The notes: a model not told the origin generated them from the sequence alone. 39,713 nucleotides of DNA from Pseudomonas synxantha (GCA_945874835.1 CAMCJM010000005.1:1-39713); one strand, 5' to 3'. Shown: positions 27,665 to 37,896, numbered from the stretch's first letter. A program made the numbers and translations.

Positions 27665-28285
27665 TTAAACGCTGCGCACAGCATCCATAAAAGCGTGAAT
27701 TTTTACCGCGTCTTTTATGCCCTTGGCTGACTCAACTCCACCGCTGACATCTACAGCAAAGGGGCGCACCTGCCTAATAGCCTGAGCCACATTGGCAGCG
27801 GTGAGGCCACCCGCCAAGATAACCGGCTTGCTCAATTGCGCCGGCACCAATGACCAGTCAAATGCTTCCCCAGTACCGCCGGGAATACCTGGCACAAAGG
27901 TATCGAGTAACACGCCACGCGAATTGGCATACAGCGCGACCTGCGCCGCGATATCATCACCCGGCTTGACCCGCAAGGCTTTAATGTAAGGGTGGCCATA
28001 GTGATCGCACTCATCCGGCGTTTCGTCACCATGAAACTGCAGCAGATCCAAGGGTACAGCGTCGAGAATTTCGCACAGCTCACAGCGACTGGCATCAACA
28101 AACAGCCCTACGCTGGTCACAAAGGGTGGCAGTGCCGCGATAATTGCTCTGGCCTGCTGCACAGACACCGCCCGCGGACTTTTTGCGTAAAACACCAAGC
28201 CAATCGCGTCCGCACCGGCTTCAGCTGCAGCCAGGGCATCCTCTACGCGGGTAATACCGCAAATTTTGCTGCGAACGACTGCCAA
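27665..28285 (-). CDS. trpF: Phosphoribosylanthranilate isomerase
   Basis: 206 residues, a TIM barrel that isomerises phosphoribosylanthranilate to CdRP in tryptophan synthesis. Visible are the catalytic cysteine in [12 protein letters not shown], the catalytic aspartate in [24 protein letters not shown] and the phosphate-binding [10 protein letters not shown]. No ATG is available near the start. The best start is TTG at 28285, with GAGG eight bases before, giving the Pseudomonas-type N-terminus (M)[12 protein letters not shown] further TTG at 28309 would add eight unlikely residues. It lies between truA and accD, as in other Pseudomonas, apart from the other trp genes. Confidence 0.93.
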   Translation of the reverse strand: MAVVRSKICGITRVEDALAAAEAGADAIGLVFYAKSPRAVSVQQARAIIAALPPFVTSVGLFVDASRCELCEILDAVPLDLLQFHGDETPDECDHYGHPYIKALRVKPGDDIAAQVALYANSRGVLLDTFVPGIPGGTGEAFDWSLVPAQLSKPVILAGGLTAANVAQAIRQVRPFAVDVSGGVESAKGIKDAVKIHAFMDAVRSV

Positions 28286-28387
28286 CAGGACGACCTCATC
28301 AAATACCAACAGAGCCGGATGCTAGAGGCTGAAGACGTTTCGATGCAAGTCGCGCAGCCTTTAAAACCGGGGTTTAGCAACCGAACC

Positions 28388-29254
28388 TCAGGCTTTGGCT
28401 GCCACGTCAGGCAGTCCGGACAGAAAGTGCGGCCCAAGGTAACGCTTGGGCAGATCAAACTCGTCTGGATAATCCACCTGCACCAAGTACAAACCATAAG
28501 GATGCGCAGTTACGCCACCGGTACGCCGCACGCGGGTTTCCAGCACCTCTTGCGCCCATTCAATCGGACGCTCACCGGCACCGATGGTCATTAGCACACC
28601 GGCAAGATTGCGCACCATGTGATGCAAAAAGGCATTGGCGCGAATATCCAGCACGATAAAACGACCGTGCTGCAATAACTCCAGATGGTGCACCGTCTTG
28701 ATCGGCGATTTGGCTTGGCATTGGCGGGCGCGGAACGCACTGAAGTCGTGAGTACCGATAAAGTACTGCGCCGCCTGGCGCATCCGCTCAATATCCAGCG
28801 GCCGGTGATTCCAGGTGACTTCTTCGGCCATGTGCGCAGGACGAATCTGATCGTTGTAAATCACATAGCGATAGCGCCGCGCTTGAGCGCAGAAACGTGC
28901 GTCAAAGTGAGCTGGCATCGACTTGGCCCAGGTCACGCTGATATCGCCGGGCAGGTTCATATTCGCGCCCATCACCCAGGCATGCATGGAGCGATCAACC
29001 GGGGTATTGAAATGCACGACCTGAGCGCTGGCATGCACCAAAGCATCGGTTCGTCCCGCGCAACTCAGGGTTACCGGAACGCCGCCTGCGACTTTGGCCA
29101 GAGCTTTTTCCAACGATTCCTGAACAGACGGCACGCCCGCACGCTGACGCTGAAAACCGCGATACCGTGAACCCTTGTACTCAACACCCAAGGCTATCTT
29201 GAAAACGCCAACGGCAGCCGAATCGGCTGCCGCTGTAGTGAGACCATCAGACAT
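28388..29254 (-). CDS. truA: tRNA pseudouridine(38-40) synthase
   Basis: 288 residues. It isomerises uridines 38-40 in the tRNA anticodon stem-loop. The catalytic aspartate is Asp70 in CAGRTDALVHA; most family members have GRTDAGVHA, so the residue after Ala is leucine rather than glycine. Other hallmarks are EYKGSRYRGFQRQ near the start, HDFSAFRARQCQAKSP, and NAFLHHMVRNLAGVL near the end. The gene starts three bases after the fimV stop with little ribosome site, which suggests coupling to fimV translation. The first 15 residues or so are variable. Confidence 0.95.
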   Translation of the reverse strand: MSDGLTTAAADSAAVGVFKIALGVEYKGSRYRGFQRQRAGVPSVQESLEKALAKVAGGVPVTLSCAGRTDALVHASAQVVHFNTPVDRSMHAWVMGANMNLPGDISVTWAKSMPAHFDARFCAQARRYRYVIYNDQIRPAHMAEEVTWNHRPLDIERMRQAAQYFIGTHDFSAFRARQCQAKSPIKTVHHLELLQHGRFIVLDIRANAFLHHMVRNLAGVLMTIGAGERPIEWAQEVLETRVRRTGGVTAHPYGLYLVQVDYPDEFDLPKRYLGPHFLSGLPDVAAKA

Positions 29255-29257
29255 GTA

Positions 29258-32074
29258 TCAAACCAGTTTAGCGATCAGCTCTCGCGCTTCCTGTTGCTGA
29301 CCGTCGTTACCTTCGGTGATGACTTCATCGAGAATATCGCGGGCACCTTCTGTGTCCCCCATGTCGATGTAGGCGCGAGCCAGATCAAGCTTGGTGGCGG
29401 TTTCATCAGTACCCGACAGGAAATCGAAGTCATCGTCATTATCCAGCGCAGCAGAGGCAGCGGCCGGCATATCAAGATCCAACGGCTGATCCAGATCTTC
29501 AGTCAACAGATCCAACTCGGCAGTCACCTCATCCAGTTGCGCGGCAAAGCTATCGCTGGATGGCTGTGCTGGTGTTTCTTCACCCAGGGACAGATCAAAA
29601 TCAGCTGACAGGTCAAAATCACCAACTGCCTCATCCGCAGGGAGATCAAAAGAAGCGTCTGCAATCGCAGGCGCAGCAGCCGGCTCATCATCCAAGCTCA
29701 GCAGGAAATCATCTTCAGCCGCCTCGGCAGGCTTGGCTGGCGCATCAAGTTCCAAGCTGAAGTCCGCCAGATCACCAGCCATGTCCAGGCTGTCGCCAGC
29801 GCTGTTGTCCAAGGCGAGATCGAAATCCAAGTCATCGACTTTTTGTTCAGCCTGCTCAATCGGCGAGCTGAAGTCGAGGTCGTCCAGAGACAGGTCATTG
29901 ATATCAGCATCTGCGGGGGTACCAGCAACCGCTTGCAGGTCACGATCCAGTTCGGACTCAAGGTCGTCCAGGCTCAGATCAAATGCGTCATCCTGATCAC
30001 CTGTGACGGCCTTTGGAGCAGGATCGTCGAGCGTGAAGTCATCCAGACTAAAGCTGTCGAAGTTATCTTCTGCAACCGCTGCGCCAGCAATGCCAGCGAC
30101 TGCTGCGACGGCCATGGCGGGGTACTTGGCTTTGATCATATCGACTTCAGCAGCGCTGCCGCCGATTTCACGCAGCTCGCTGTCCTGACGAGCGTAACCA
30201 TTGCGATCACCCATCTCGGCATGCACTTCCATCAATTTGAGACGCAGATCGCTGCGCTGAGGCTCTTCATTGATCGCGCTCTGCAAAAGCTCAGCAGCCT
30301 GAGGGAAACGCCCGTAAGCGATATAAATATCTGCCTCGCCAAGGGCATCACCGGTTTGCGCGGTAACACGCTCCTCGCTTTGCGCTGCGGCGGGCTGATC
30401 GCTCAGGTCATCGTTAAGCTCGGCAAAACTGTCTTCAGGCAAGTCCAGCGCATCGCCCAGATTCGATTCGCGATCTTCTGCGGCCAGACTTTCTTGCAGT
30501 TCAGCTTCTTTCATGGCATTGCGACGCGAAAGCATCATCAGCGCAACCAGCAGCGCCAGCAACGCACCGCCGCCTGCCGCACCCAGCAACATCGGGTTGG
30601 CCATCAGGTCATCAAGGACGCTGGTTTCAGGCTGTGGTTCAACTGCAGTGGGTACGGTTTCAACAACCGGAGCGACTGGAGCAACTGGAGCAGGCTCGGC
30701 AGCCACTACCGGCGCGGGTTCTTCTGCAGCCACAGCAGGCGTTTCAGGCTGTTCGGCGGGTTCTTCGCTGTAGTTGAAATCTGTTTCAGCCGGTTTTGCC
30801 GGTTCGACCGCTGGGGCAGCCGATTCGACCACTTCCACAGGCGCCTGCGTGGCGGCAGGTGCAACAGCAGGCTCAACGACCGGCTGAGTTTCAGGAGCGG
30901 CCGCAACGACTGCCGCTTTGCCTTGAGCGGCAAGATCGGCCTGCAGCTTGGCCATCTGATCGTCTTTAAGCTGGATCAGACGCTGCAGCTTGTCGAGCTG
31001 GCTCTGCAGGTCGGTCATGCGCCCTTTCAGCTCGTCGTTTTCACGACGACTGGAGTCCAGGCTCTCTTGCGTGACGGCCAGCTTATCGTTCAACGCTTTG
31101 CTGTCAGCAGCGCCTTTGTCACTACCCGCCGTGGCCTTACCGGCATCGGCAGCAACCAGCTTGAGGCTGTCCGCAGGCGTTACAGTAGCGGGAGCGGCGG
31201 CTGCGCTGGTGCGTTTGGTGGCATCCAACTGGCGGGCACCTGCGGCCACACTGCGACCTTCGCGCCAGGCAGCATTCTGCTCCGCCACTTGAGCCAGTGC
31301 TTCGCCCTGCGCACGGTTTCTGATCTGTTGTTCATCCGGCAGGCGCAAGACCTGGCCGTTTTTCAGGCGATTGATGTTGCCACCGATGAACGCGTCGGGG
31401 TTAAGGTCCTGAATCGCCAACATGGTTTGATGAACGCTGCCACCGGCACGCGCACGCAGGGCCATTTCCCAAAGCGTGTCATTGGCGGTGGTCTTGTACT
31501 CATTGCCTTGCAGGGCCGCAGCGGCTGCCGGTGCAGCGGGTGCAACCGGACGCGGCGTCGGGGCAGCTACTGCAGCAGGGCGTGGAGCGGGTGTAGGTGC
31601 GGGCGCTTGAATACGAGGCGCGGGCGCTGCAATAGGCAGCTGAGCCGATGCTGGGATAACGCTTTGCGGGGTGTAAAGCGGCGGGTCAAGCAATACTGTG
31701 TATTCACGCAATAAACGGCCATTAGGCCAGAGCACTTCCACCAGGAAATTCAGGTAGGGCTCACGCATGGGCTTGGTAGACGTAACCCGAATAACGCTTT
31801 TGCCATTGGGTTTGAGCACTGGGGTGAACTTGAGGTCAGTTAGAAAAAACTGACGTTCCACACCGGCTTTAGTGAACGCTTCGGGAGTTGCGAGAGAAGG
31901 AATAACCTCATTAGAAGCCAGGTCACGCACTTCCAGCAATTCGATTTCCGCGATCAGCGGCTGATTGAGCGCCGACTGTAGAGTCACCTCACCCAGCCCC
32001 AGCGCGTGCGCCATACCGGATGACAGCGCCGAAGCAGCTGCGATTGCCAGCACCAGTTTGCGAACCCGAACCAT
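29258..32074 (-). CDS. fimV: Pilus assembly/polar hub protein FimV
   Basis: 938 residues. A signal peptide (cut near residue 24, SGMAHA) leads to the FimV N-terminal domain (about 25-150), a Pro/Ala linker and a LysM peptidoglycan-binding domain (about 190-243, starting YKTTANDTLWEMALRAR). A coiled coil follows (about 345-400) and a membrane helix lies at about 492-516. The cytoplasmic part is highly acidic, with a TPR-like unit (about 568-638) and repeated DFDLSLDDL-type stretches. It ends in the conserved C-terminal module TKLDLARAYIDMGDTEGARD (from about 888). FimV anchors type IV pilus secretin assembly and activates cAMP signalling in P. aeruginosa. The ATG at 32074 follows AAGGGA; the frame is open 45 codons further but lacks a start signal. 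Confidence 0.95.
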   Translation of the reverse strand: MVRVRKLVLAIAAASALSSGMAHALGLGEVTLQSALNQPLIAEIELLEVRDLASNEVIPSLATPEAFTKAGVERQFFLTDLKFTPVLKPNGKSVIRVTSTKPMREPYLNFLVEVLWPNGRLLREYTVLLDPPLYTPQSVIPASAQLPIAAPAPRIQAPAPTPAPRPAAVAAPTPRPVAPAAPAAAAALQGNEYKTTANDTLWEMALRARAGGSVHQTMLAIQDLNPDAFIGGNINRLKNGQVLRLPDEQQIRNRAQGEALAQVAEQNAAWREGRSVAAGARQLDATKRTSAAAAPATVTPADSLKLVAADAGKATAGSDKGAADSKALNDKLAVTQESLDSSRRENDELKGRMTDLQSQLDKLQRLIQLKDDQMAKLQADLAAQGKAAVVAAAPETQPVVEPAVAPAATQAPVEVVESAAPAVEPAKPAETDFNYSEEPAEQPETPAVAAEEPAPVVAAEPAPVAPVAPVVETVPTAVEPQPETSVLDDLMANPMLLGAAGGGALLALLVALMMLSRRNAMKEAELQESLAAEDRESNLGDALDLPEDSFAELNDDLSDQPAAAQSEERVTAQTGDALGEADIYIAYGRFPQAAELLQSAINEEPQRSDLRLKLMEVHAEMGDRNGYARQDSELREIGGSAAEVDMIKAKYPAMAVAAVAGIAGAAVAEDNFDSFSLDDFTLDDPAPKAVTGDQDDAFDLSLDDLESELDRDLQAVAGTPADADINDLSLDDLDFSSPIEQAEQKVDDLDFDLALDNSAGDSLDMAGDLADFSLELDAPAKPAEAAEDDFLLSLDDEPAAAPAIADASFDLPADEAVGDFDLSADFDLSLGEETPAQPSSDSFAAQLDEVTAELDLLTEDLDQPLDLDMPAAASAALDNDDDFDFLSGTDETATKLDLARAYIDMGDTEGARDILDEVITEGNDGQQQEARELIAKLV

Positions 32075-32228
32075 AGCGTTATCCCTTGTTTTATCTTTTT
32101 TTCTCGACCAGCGAGAGGATCTTGGAAATTGCCGCTTGCACCACCCGAAGGTGTAGCCCCATTCAGCAATCAACTCAGCCAGTATTGCCAAGCTCGAAAG
32201 ATTCTTCAAATTTCTTGGTAAGTATCTT

Positions 32229-33239
32229 TTACAGATAGTGTTTTATCAACAACTCGGCCAATTGCACAGCATTCAGCGCCGCGCCTTTTCGCACATTATC
32301 AGACGCAATCCACAAATTGAGTTCGGCTGGGTCGGTTAACCCGGCACGAACCCGACCAACATAGATCACATCCTGGCCCACCGCATCGCCAACCGCTGTT
32401 GGAAAATCATCCATTTCCACCAACTCTAGAGCGGGGGCTGCGTCCAGCGCTGCATAAACCGCTTTAAGGTCGATGCTCGCCTCGGTTTGCAGTGAAACAG
32501 TCAGGCTGTCGCCAAAAAAAACCGGGGCTTGAATGCAGGTCACCGCGACCAGCAGATCGGGCAATGCCAACAACTCCCTAAGCTCGCCAGCAATCTGCCG
32601 CTCCAGTGCGGCGTGCCCTGCGCTATCGGTCTGCTCGACCTGCGCCAGCAGATTGAAAGCCATTTGCCGATCAAACAGCTGCGGCTCGAACGCCCGGCCA
32701 TTGAGTAGCTCGGCAGTTTGTCGCGCGAGCTCAGACACACCTTCCCGGCCACGACTGGAGACTGCCAGGCAGGCCGTCACGGTTACCCGTTGAATGCGAA
32801 CCTGCTTAGGCAAAGCCGCCAGTACGGCGGCCAGTGCAATGCCCGGAGCACTTGGGCTGGCCAGCAGATAGGGCGCGGACAAGCGCGCTAATACAGCAGG
32901 ATTGACCTCGGGAATCACTCGAGGCGCCTGCGTAGCGGGCAAACCACTGGCCAGATCAATCACCGCACAGCCCGCCGCCGCCGCTTGCGCAGCATATTTC
33001 TGCGTCACCTTGCTGCCGGCAGCCATGAACACCAGCCGTACGCTGGAAAAATCGAAGGTTTCTAGATCACGCACGCGCAGGTTCTTGCCCTTAAAGGCCA
33101 ACGAACGCCCAGCCGACTCACCGCTGGCCAGCAGATGCAGATTGGCCACTGGAAACTCGCGCTCCTCCAGCAACTGCACCAAAGCTTCGCCAACGCTGCC
33201 GGTGGCGCCAATGACGGCAACATCAAAAGTACGGGTCAT
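32229..33239 (-). CDS. Aspartate-semialdehyde dehydrogenase paralogue (Usg-like, no catalytic Cys)
   Basis: 336 residues. It has the dehydrogenase fold, with VAVIGATGSVGEALVQLL at the NADP site and the C-terminal pattern VGRVRAGL plus LWIASDNVRKGAALNAVQL. In true Asd enzymes the nucleophilic cysteine sits in a GGNCT motif; here the matching stretch is LLASPSAPGIALAAVL with no cysteine. It therefore probably lacks dehydrogenase activity, as in the Usg proteins of enterobacteria, and may be a structural or regulatory partner. It lies between asd and fimV, an arrangement known in Pseudomonas. The ATG at 33239 is used; an upstream extension of 14 codons has no ribosome site. Confidence 0.85.
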   Translation of the reverse strand: MTRTFDVAVIGATGSVGEALVQLLEEREFPVANLHLLASGESAGRSLAFKGKNLRVRDLETFDFSSVRLVFMAAGSKVTQKYAAQAAAAGCAVIDLASGLPATQAPRVIPEVNPAVLARLSAPYLLASPSAPGIALAAVLAALPKQVRIQRVTVTACLAVSSRGREGVSELARQTAELLNGRAFEPQLFDRQMAFNLLAQVEQTDSAGHAALERQIAGELRELLALPDLLVAVTCIQAPVFFGDSLTVSLQTEASIDLKAVYAALDAAPALELVEMDDFPTAVGDAVGQDVIYVGRVRAGLTDPAELNLWIASDNVRKGAALNAVQLAELLIKHYL

Positions 33240-33383
33240 GACAACGCTCGAGGAAATAAGCTCAGCACTGTATAGGCGCATTCGCCAAATGCAAAGGAGC
33301 GGACTGACAGGCGCTCGATTTGACTCGATCGCCCACCAGCCCGCCCCTCGCGGATCGCATGTTTGCTTAGCCGTGCAGCGCGA

Positions 33384-34496
33384 TTAGCGCTCCAACAGAA
33401 TCCGCAGCATACGGCGCAATGGTTCAGCCGCACCCCACAGCAACTGGTCGCCCACAGTAAACGCACCGAGGTACTGCGAGCCCATGTTCAACTTGCGCAA
33501 GCGACCGACCGGCACACTCAAGGTGCCCGTTACAGCGGTCGGGCCGAGATCGCGGATGCTGGCTTCGCGCTGATTTGGCACCAGTTTGACCCAGGGATTG
33601 TGCTGGCTGATCAGGCTTTCGATGTCTGCCATCGGCACGTCTTTGTTCAGTTTGATGGTCAGTGCCTGACTGTGGCAACGCATGGCACCGATGCGCACGC
33701 ACAGGCCATCTACCGGGATCGGGTTCTTGAAGCGACCGAGAATCTTGTTGGTTTCCGCCTGGCCCTTCCACTCTTCACGGCTCTGCCCGTTCGGCAGTTC
33801 CTTGTCGATGTAGGGGATCAGACTGCCCGCCAGCGGCACACCGAAGTTATCCACCGGGAAGGACTCGCCACGCATGGCTTCGGCCACTTTACGGTCGATA
33901 TCCAGAATCGCGCTGGCAGGATCAGCCAGCTCATCGGCCACCAAGGCGTTGATCGCGCCCATTTGCTTGATCAGCTCGCGCATATTTTGCGCGCCCGCGC
34001 CGGAGGCGGCCTGATAGGTCATGGCGCTCATCCACTCAACCAGGCCGGCTTCATACAAACCGCCCAGCGCCATCAGCATCAGGCTGACCGTGCAGTTGCC
34101 GCCGATGTAGTTCTTGGTGCCGGCATCCAGTTGCTGGTCGATCACTTTGCGGTTGACCGGGTCCAGCACGATAACCGAGTCATCAGCCATGCGCAGGCTA
34201 GAAGCCGCGTCGATCCAATAGCCCTGCCAGCCGGCTTCGCGCAGTTTGGGGAACACTTCGCTGGTGTAGTCGCCGCCTTGGCAGGTCAGGATCACATCAA
34301 GGCTTTTCAGCTCATCAATGTTGTAAGCATCCTTCAAAGGCGCCGTTTCCTTGCCAATCGCCGGGCCATGGCCACCGACATTGGAGGTGGTGAAGAACAC
34401 CGGTTCGATCAAGTCGAAATCCTGCTCTTCCAGCATGCGCTGCATCAGCACGGAACCCACCATGCCACGCCAACCGATCAGACCTACACGTTTCAT
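33384..34496 (-). CDS. asd: Aspartate-semialdehyde dehydrogenase
   Basis: 370 residues. It reduces aspartyl phosphate to aspartate semialdehyde with NADPH, feeding lysine, diaminopimelate, methionine and threonine synthesis. The NADP site is [18 protein letters not shown] (residues 4-21). The catalytic cysteine is Cys135 in [11 protein letters not shown], and the late substrate-binding part has [16 protein letters not shown]. The ATG at 34496 gives the expected length; the open frame continues upstream past the leuB-asd hairpin but is not used. It is followed by the cysteine-less paralogue and preceded by leuB on the same strand. Confidence 0.96.
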   Translation of the reverse strand: MKRVGLIGWRGMVGSVLMQRMLEEQDFDLIEPVFFTTSNVGGHGPAIGKETAPLKDAYNIDELKSLDVILTCQGGDYTSEVFPKLREAGWQGYWIDAASSLRMADDSVIVLDPVNRKVIDQQLDAGTKNYIGGNCTVSLMLMALGGLYEAGLVEWMSAMTYQAASGAGAQNMRELIKQMGAINALVADELADPASAILDIDRKVAEAMRGESFPVDNFGVPLAGSLIPYIDKELPNGQSREEWKGQAETNKILGRFKNPIPVDGLCVRIGAMRCHSQALTIKLNKDVPMADIESLISQHNPWVKLVPNQREASIRDLGPTAVTGTLSVPVGRLRKLNMGSQYLGAFTVGDQLLWGAAEPLRRMLRILLER

Positions 34497-34520
34497 AACC
34501 ACTACACCTATATAAGCTGA

Positions 34521-34541
34521 CCGCCGGAGACCGTCCGGCGG
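34521..34541 (-). other. Hairpin between leuB and asd
   Basis: Perfect 8-base arms CCGCCGGA (34521-34528) and TCCGGCGG (34534-34541) with a 5-base loop, in the 55-base gap between the leuB stop and the asd start. There is no T run. It could be a processing or stabilising element in a joint transcript or a partial terminator. Confidence 0.5.
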
Positions 34542-34551
34542 GCCAGGAAGA

Positions 34552-35634
34552 TTACAGACTGCGCAGCGCGGAGACCACCGCATCGCCCATCGCGGCCGTA
34601 CCGACCTTGGTCGCACCGGCACTGTAGATATCGCCTGTACGCAGGCCTTGATCAAGCACCTTGCTTACCGCCAGCTCGATGGCGTCCGCAGCAGCCACTT
34701 GGCTAAAGCTGTAACGCAGCATCATCGATACCGACAAAATGGTCGCCAACGGGTTGGCAATGCCCTGCCCGGCGATATCCGGCGCGCTGCCGTGGCACGG
34801 CTCGTACATGCCCTTGTTGTTGGCATCCAGGGATGCCGACGGCAGCATGCCAATGGAACCGGTCAGCATCGAAGCTTCATCGGACAAAATGTCACCAAAC
34901 AGGTTGTCGGTGACCATCACGTCAAACTGCTTGGGCGCACGTACCAGTTGCATGGCGGCGTTGTCTACGTACATGTGGCTGAGTTCGACGTCCGGGTAAT
35001 CCTTGGCCACTTCAATCACCACGGCACGCCAGAGTTGGCTGGAGGCAAGCACATTGGCTTTGTCCACCGAGCAGAGCTTCTTGCCGCGCACGCGAGCCAT
35101 GTCGAAACCGACGCGGGCGATCCGGCGGATTTCGCTCTCGCTGTACGGCAGGGTGTCATAGGCCATGCGCTCGCCATTCTCCAGCACCTTGCTCTCGCGC
35201 GGCTGGCCGAAATAGATGCCGCCGGTCAACTCACGGACGATGAGAATGTCCAGGCCCGCGACGATTTCCGGCTTTAAGCTTGAGGCATCGGCCAGTTGCG
35301 GATAGAGGATCGCCGGACGCAGGTTGCCGAACAGGCCCAGTTGCGAACGGATTTTCAGCAGACCGCGCTCAGGACGGATGGCTGGGTCGATGGCGTCCCA
35401 TTTCGGGCCACCGACAGCGCCGAGCAGAATGGCATCAGCGGCTTTAGCGCGTTCCAGGGTTTCGTCAGCCAGCGGCACGCCATAACGGTCGATAGCCGCG
35501 CCACCGAGATCATCGAAGCTCAGCTCAAAACCCAGGCTGTACTTGTCGTTGGCCAGTTCCAGCACCTTGACCGCTTCGGCCATGATTTCCGGGCCGATAC
35601 CGTCACCGGGGAGAATCAGAATCTGTTTGCTCAT
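34552..35634 (-). CDS. leuB: 3-isopropylmalate dehydrogenase
   Basis: 360 residues of the isocitrate/isopropylmalate dehydrogenase family. It oxidatively decarboxylates 3-isopropylmalate with NAD in leucine synthesis. Motifs are [12 protein letters not shown] at the N-terminus, [29 protein letters not shown], and the signature [20 protein letters not shown]. The ATG at 35634 has GAGG upstream. It is separated from leuD by 113 bases holding a small repeat element, so the leucine genes are clustered but not tightly packed here. Confidence 0.96.
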   Translation of the reverse strand: MSKQILILPGDGIGPEIMAEAVKVLELANDKYSLGFELSFDDLGGAAIDRYGVPLADETLERAKAADAILLGAVGGPKWDAIDPAIRPERGLLKIRSQLGLFGNLRPAILYPQLADASSLKPEIVAGLDILIVRELTGGIYFGQPRESKVLENGERMAYDTLPYSESEIRRIARVGFDMARVRGKKLCSVDKANVLASSQLWRAVVIEVAKDYPDVELSHMYVDNAAMQLVRAPKQFDVMVTDNLFGDILSDEASMLTGSIGMLPSASLDANNKGMYEPCHGSAPDIAGQGIANPLATILSVSMMLRYSFSQVAAADAIELAVSKVLDQGLRTGDIYSAGATKVGTAAMGDAVVSALRSL

Positions 35635-35652
35635 TGCATCCTCAATCTATCC

Positions 35653-35738
35653 GTAGGGTGGATGACGCTTTTTTCATCCACCGAAACTGCGCAAGGTGGA
35701 TGGACGAAGCGCCAACTACGCGTCCCAGCCCACCCTAC
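35653..35738. repeat. MITE-like intergenic repeat with terminal inverted repeats
   Basis: The 86-base stretch starts GTAGGGTGG (35653-35661) and ends with the exact complement CCACCCTAC (35730-35738). Inside is a perfect 9-base hairpin, GGTGGATGA (35657-35665) with TCATCCACC (35674-35682) and an 8-base loop, and a further partial copy AGGTGGATGG near 35694. Short elements with GTAGGGTGGATG ends are common between genes in several Pseudomonas genomes as far as I recall. It lies between leuD and leuB. Confidence 0.65.
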
Positions 35739-35747
35739 TTTCATGTA

Positions 35748-36395
35748 TTACTTGATGGCACCGAACAGCCAAGGGCTGCGCTGCTGATAGGTGCTTTCAA
35801 AGGTTTTGATGGCATCGCTGTCCTGCAAGGTCAGGCCGATATCGTCCAGACCATTGAGCAGGCAGTGCTTGCGGAAGGCGTCGACCTCAAAGCTGTACTG
35901 CACGCCATCGGGACGGGTCACAGTTTGCGCCGCCAAATCAACAGTCAACTGGTAGCCAACGTTGGCCTCAGACTGCTGGAAGAGCACGTCGACTTCTTCC
36001 TCTTTGAGGATGATCGGCAGCAGGCCGTTCTTGAAGCTGTTGTTGAAGAAGATATCGGCAAAGCTCGGCGCGATAATGGTACGGAAACCGTACTCTTCCA
36101 GCGCCCAAGGGGCGTGCTCGCGGCTCGATCCGCAACCGAAATTTTCCCGCGCCAGCAATACGCTCGCGCCCTGATAGCGCGGGTAGTTGAGGACGAACTC
36201 CTGATTGACCGGACGCTTGGAATTGTCCTGATTGGGCTGACCGACATCGTGGTAGCGCCATTCATCAAACAGGTTCGGACCAAAACCCGTGCGCTTGATC
36301 GACTTCAAGAACTGCTTGGGGATGATCTGGTCGGTGTCGACGTTGGCGCGATCAAGCGGAGCAACCAGGCCGGTGTGTTGGGTAAAGGCTTTCAT
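35748..36395 (-). CDS. leuD: 3-isopropylmalate dehydratase small subunit
   Basis: 215 residues. With LeuC it interconverts 2- and 3-isopropylmalate in leucine synthesis. Motifs are [16 protein letters not shown] near the N-terminus (residues about 19-34) and the swivel-domain loop [16 protein letters not shown], which completes the active site. GAGG lies nine bases before the ATG, and the gene begins 11 bases after the leuC stop, so the two subunits are co-transcribed. Length is slightly above the usual 200-214. Confidence 0.96.
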   Translation of the reverse strand: MKAFTQHTGLVAPLDRANVDTDQIIPKQFLKSIKRTGFGPNLFDEWRYHDVGQPNQDNSKRPVNQEFVLNYPRYQGASVLLARENFGCGSSREHAPWALEEYGFRTIIAPSFADIFFNNSFKNGLLPIILKEEEVDVLFQQSEANVGYQLTVDLAAQTVTRPDGVQYSFEVDAFRKHCLLNGLDDIGLTLQDSDAIKTFESTYQQRSPWLFGAIK

Positions 36396-36406
36396 CTATG
36401 TAGTCC

Positions 36407-37834
36407 TCAGGCCTGGATCAATTCACGCACATCGATAAAACGACCGGTCACTGCTGCCGCCGCCGCCATCGCTGGGCTGACCAGGTGCGTACGGCCACCC
36501 GCACCTTGACGGCCTTCGAAGTTACGGTTGGAGGTCGAGGCGCAATGCTCGCCATTGCCGAGTTTGTCCGGGTTCATTGCCAGGCACATGGAGCAGCCCG
36601 GTTCACGCCATTCAAAACCAGCTTCGATAAAGATCTTGTCCAACCCTTCCTGCTCAGCCTGCGCCTTGACCAGACCGGAGCCCGGTACCACCAGCGCCTG
36701 CTTGATGGTGCTGGCAACTTTGCGGCCTTTGGCCACCTCGGCGGCGGCGCGCAGGTCTTCGATGCGCGAGTTGGTGCATGAGCCGATAAACACGCGATCA
36801 AGCTGGATATCGGTAATCGCCTGATTGGCCTGCAGCCCCATGTATTTCAGGGCGCGGATGATCGAATCTTTCTTCACCGGGTCGCTTTCAGCAGCCGGGT
36901 CCGGGACATTCTGGTCCACAGCCAAGACCATTTCCGGCGAGGTGCCCCAGCTGACTTGCGGCTTGATGTCTTCCGCTTTCAGTGTGACCACGGTGTCGAA
37001 CACCGCATCGGCGTCGGAAACCAAGTCCTGCCACTGCGCCACGGCGGCGGCCCAATCGGCACCTTTGGGCGCAAACGGGCGGCCTTCAACATAAGCAATG
37101 GTCTTCTCATCCACCGCCACCAGGCCGACACGAGCACCGGCTTCGATGGACATGTTGCAGATGGTCATGCGCCCTTCCAGCGACAAGTCGCGGATTGCAC
37201 TGCCTGCGAACTCCAGAGCGTGACCGTTACCGCCTGCGGTGCCGATTCGGCCGATGACCGCCAGCACGATGTCTTTAGCGGTGACGCCGAACGGCAACGT
37301 GCCTTCGACCAACACCTGCATGTTCTTCATCTTCTTGGCCACCAAGCACTGGGTAGCCAGTACATGCTCGACCTCGGAGGTGCCGATGCCGTGGGCCAAT
37401 GCGCCGAATGCGCCGTGGGTCGAGGTGTGCGAGTCGCCGCAGACCACGGTCATGCCCGGCAAGGTCGCGCCCTGCTCCGGGCCGACCACATGGACGATGC
37501 CTTGGCGCACGTCGTTCATCTTGAATTCGAGGATGCCGAAGGCATCGCAGTTCTCATCCAGGGTTTGCACCTGAATACGCGACACTTCATCGGCAATGGC
37601 TTCCAGACCGCCCTGGCGCTCGGCCTTGGTGGTCGGCACGTTGTGATCCGGGGTGGCGATGTTGGCGTCGATGCGCCACGGCTTGCGTTTGGCCAGGCGC
37701 AGCCCTTCAAAGGCCTGAGGCGAGGTCACTTCATGGAGGATATGGCGGTCGATGTAGATCAGCGATGAACCATCATCACGGCGCTTCACCTCGTGCATGT
37801 CCCAGAGCTTGTCGTACAACGTTTTGCCGGCCAT
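36407..37834 (-). CDS. leuC: 3-isopropylmalate dehydratase large subunit
   Basis: 475 residues of the aconitase family. It holds the [4Fe-4S] cluster that binds isopropylmalate. The three cluster cysteines are visible: Cys353 in FIGSCTNSR, and Cys414 and Cys417 in [11 protein letters not shown]. Other motifs are HNVPTT and [20 protein letters not shown]. The ATG at 37834 gives the usual N-terminus [14 protein letters not shown]; the frame stays open 26 codons upstream but without a matching family N-terminus. It is the first gene of the leu cluster and is divergent from a LysR gene, with a good promoter between them. Confidence 0.96.
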   Translation of the reverse strand: MAGKTLYDKLWDMHEVKRRDDGSSLIYIDRHILHEVTSPQAFEGLRLAKRKPWRIDANIATPDHNVPTTKAERQGGLEAIADEVSRIQVQTLDENCDAFGILEFKMNDVRQGIVHVVGPEQGATLPGMTVVCGDSHTSTHGAFGALAHGIGTSEVEHVLATQCLVAKKMKNMQVLVEGTLPFGVTAKDIVLAVIGRIGTAGGNGHALEFAGSAIRDLSLEGRMTICNMSIEAGARVGLVAVDEKTIAYVEGRPFAPKGADWAAAVAQWQDLVSDADAVFDTVVTLKAEDIKPQVSWGTSPEMVLAVDQNVPDPAAESDPVKKDSIIRALKYMGLQANQAITDIQLDRVFIGSCTNSRIEDLRAAAEVAKGRKVASTIKQALVVPGSGLVKAQAEQEGLDKIFIEAGFEWREPGCSMCLAMNPDKLGNGEHCASTSNRNFEGRQGAGGRTHLVSPAMAAAAAVTGRFIDVRELIQA

Positions 37835-37896
37835 CAGCGGATCCCTCATCAGCGTCTTTCTATGCCCGGGCGAATAGCCCTTTGGCTTATGTGACA

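Noticed and set aside
29843..31714. A 623-codon open frame on the plus strand
   Set aside because: It is antisense to fimV, which has a signal peptide, LysM domain, membrane helix and TPR region. The plus-strand translation is low-complexity without family features.
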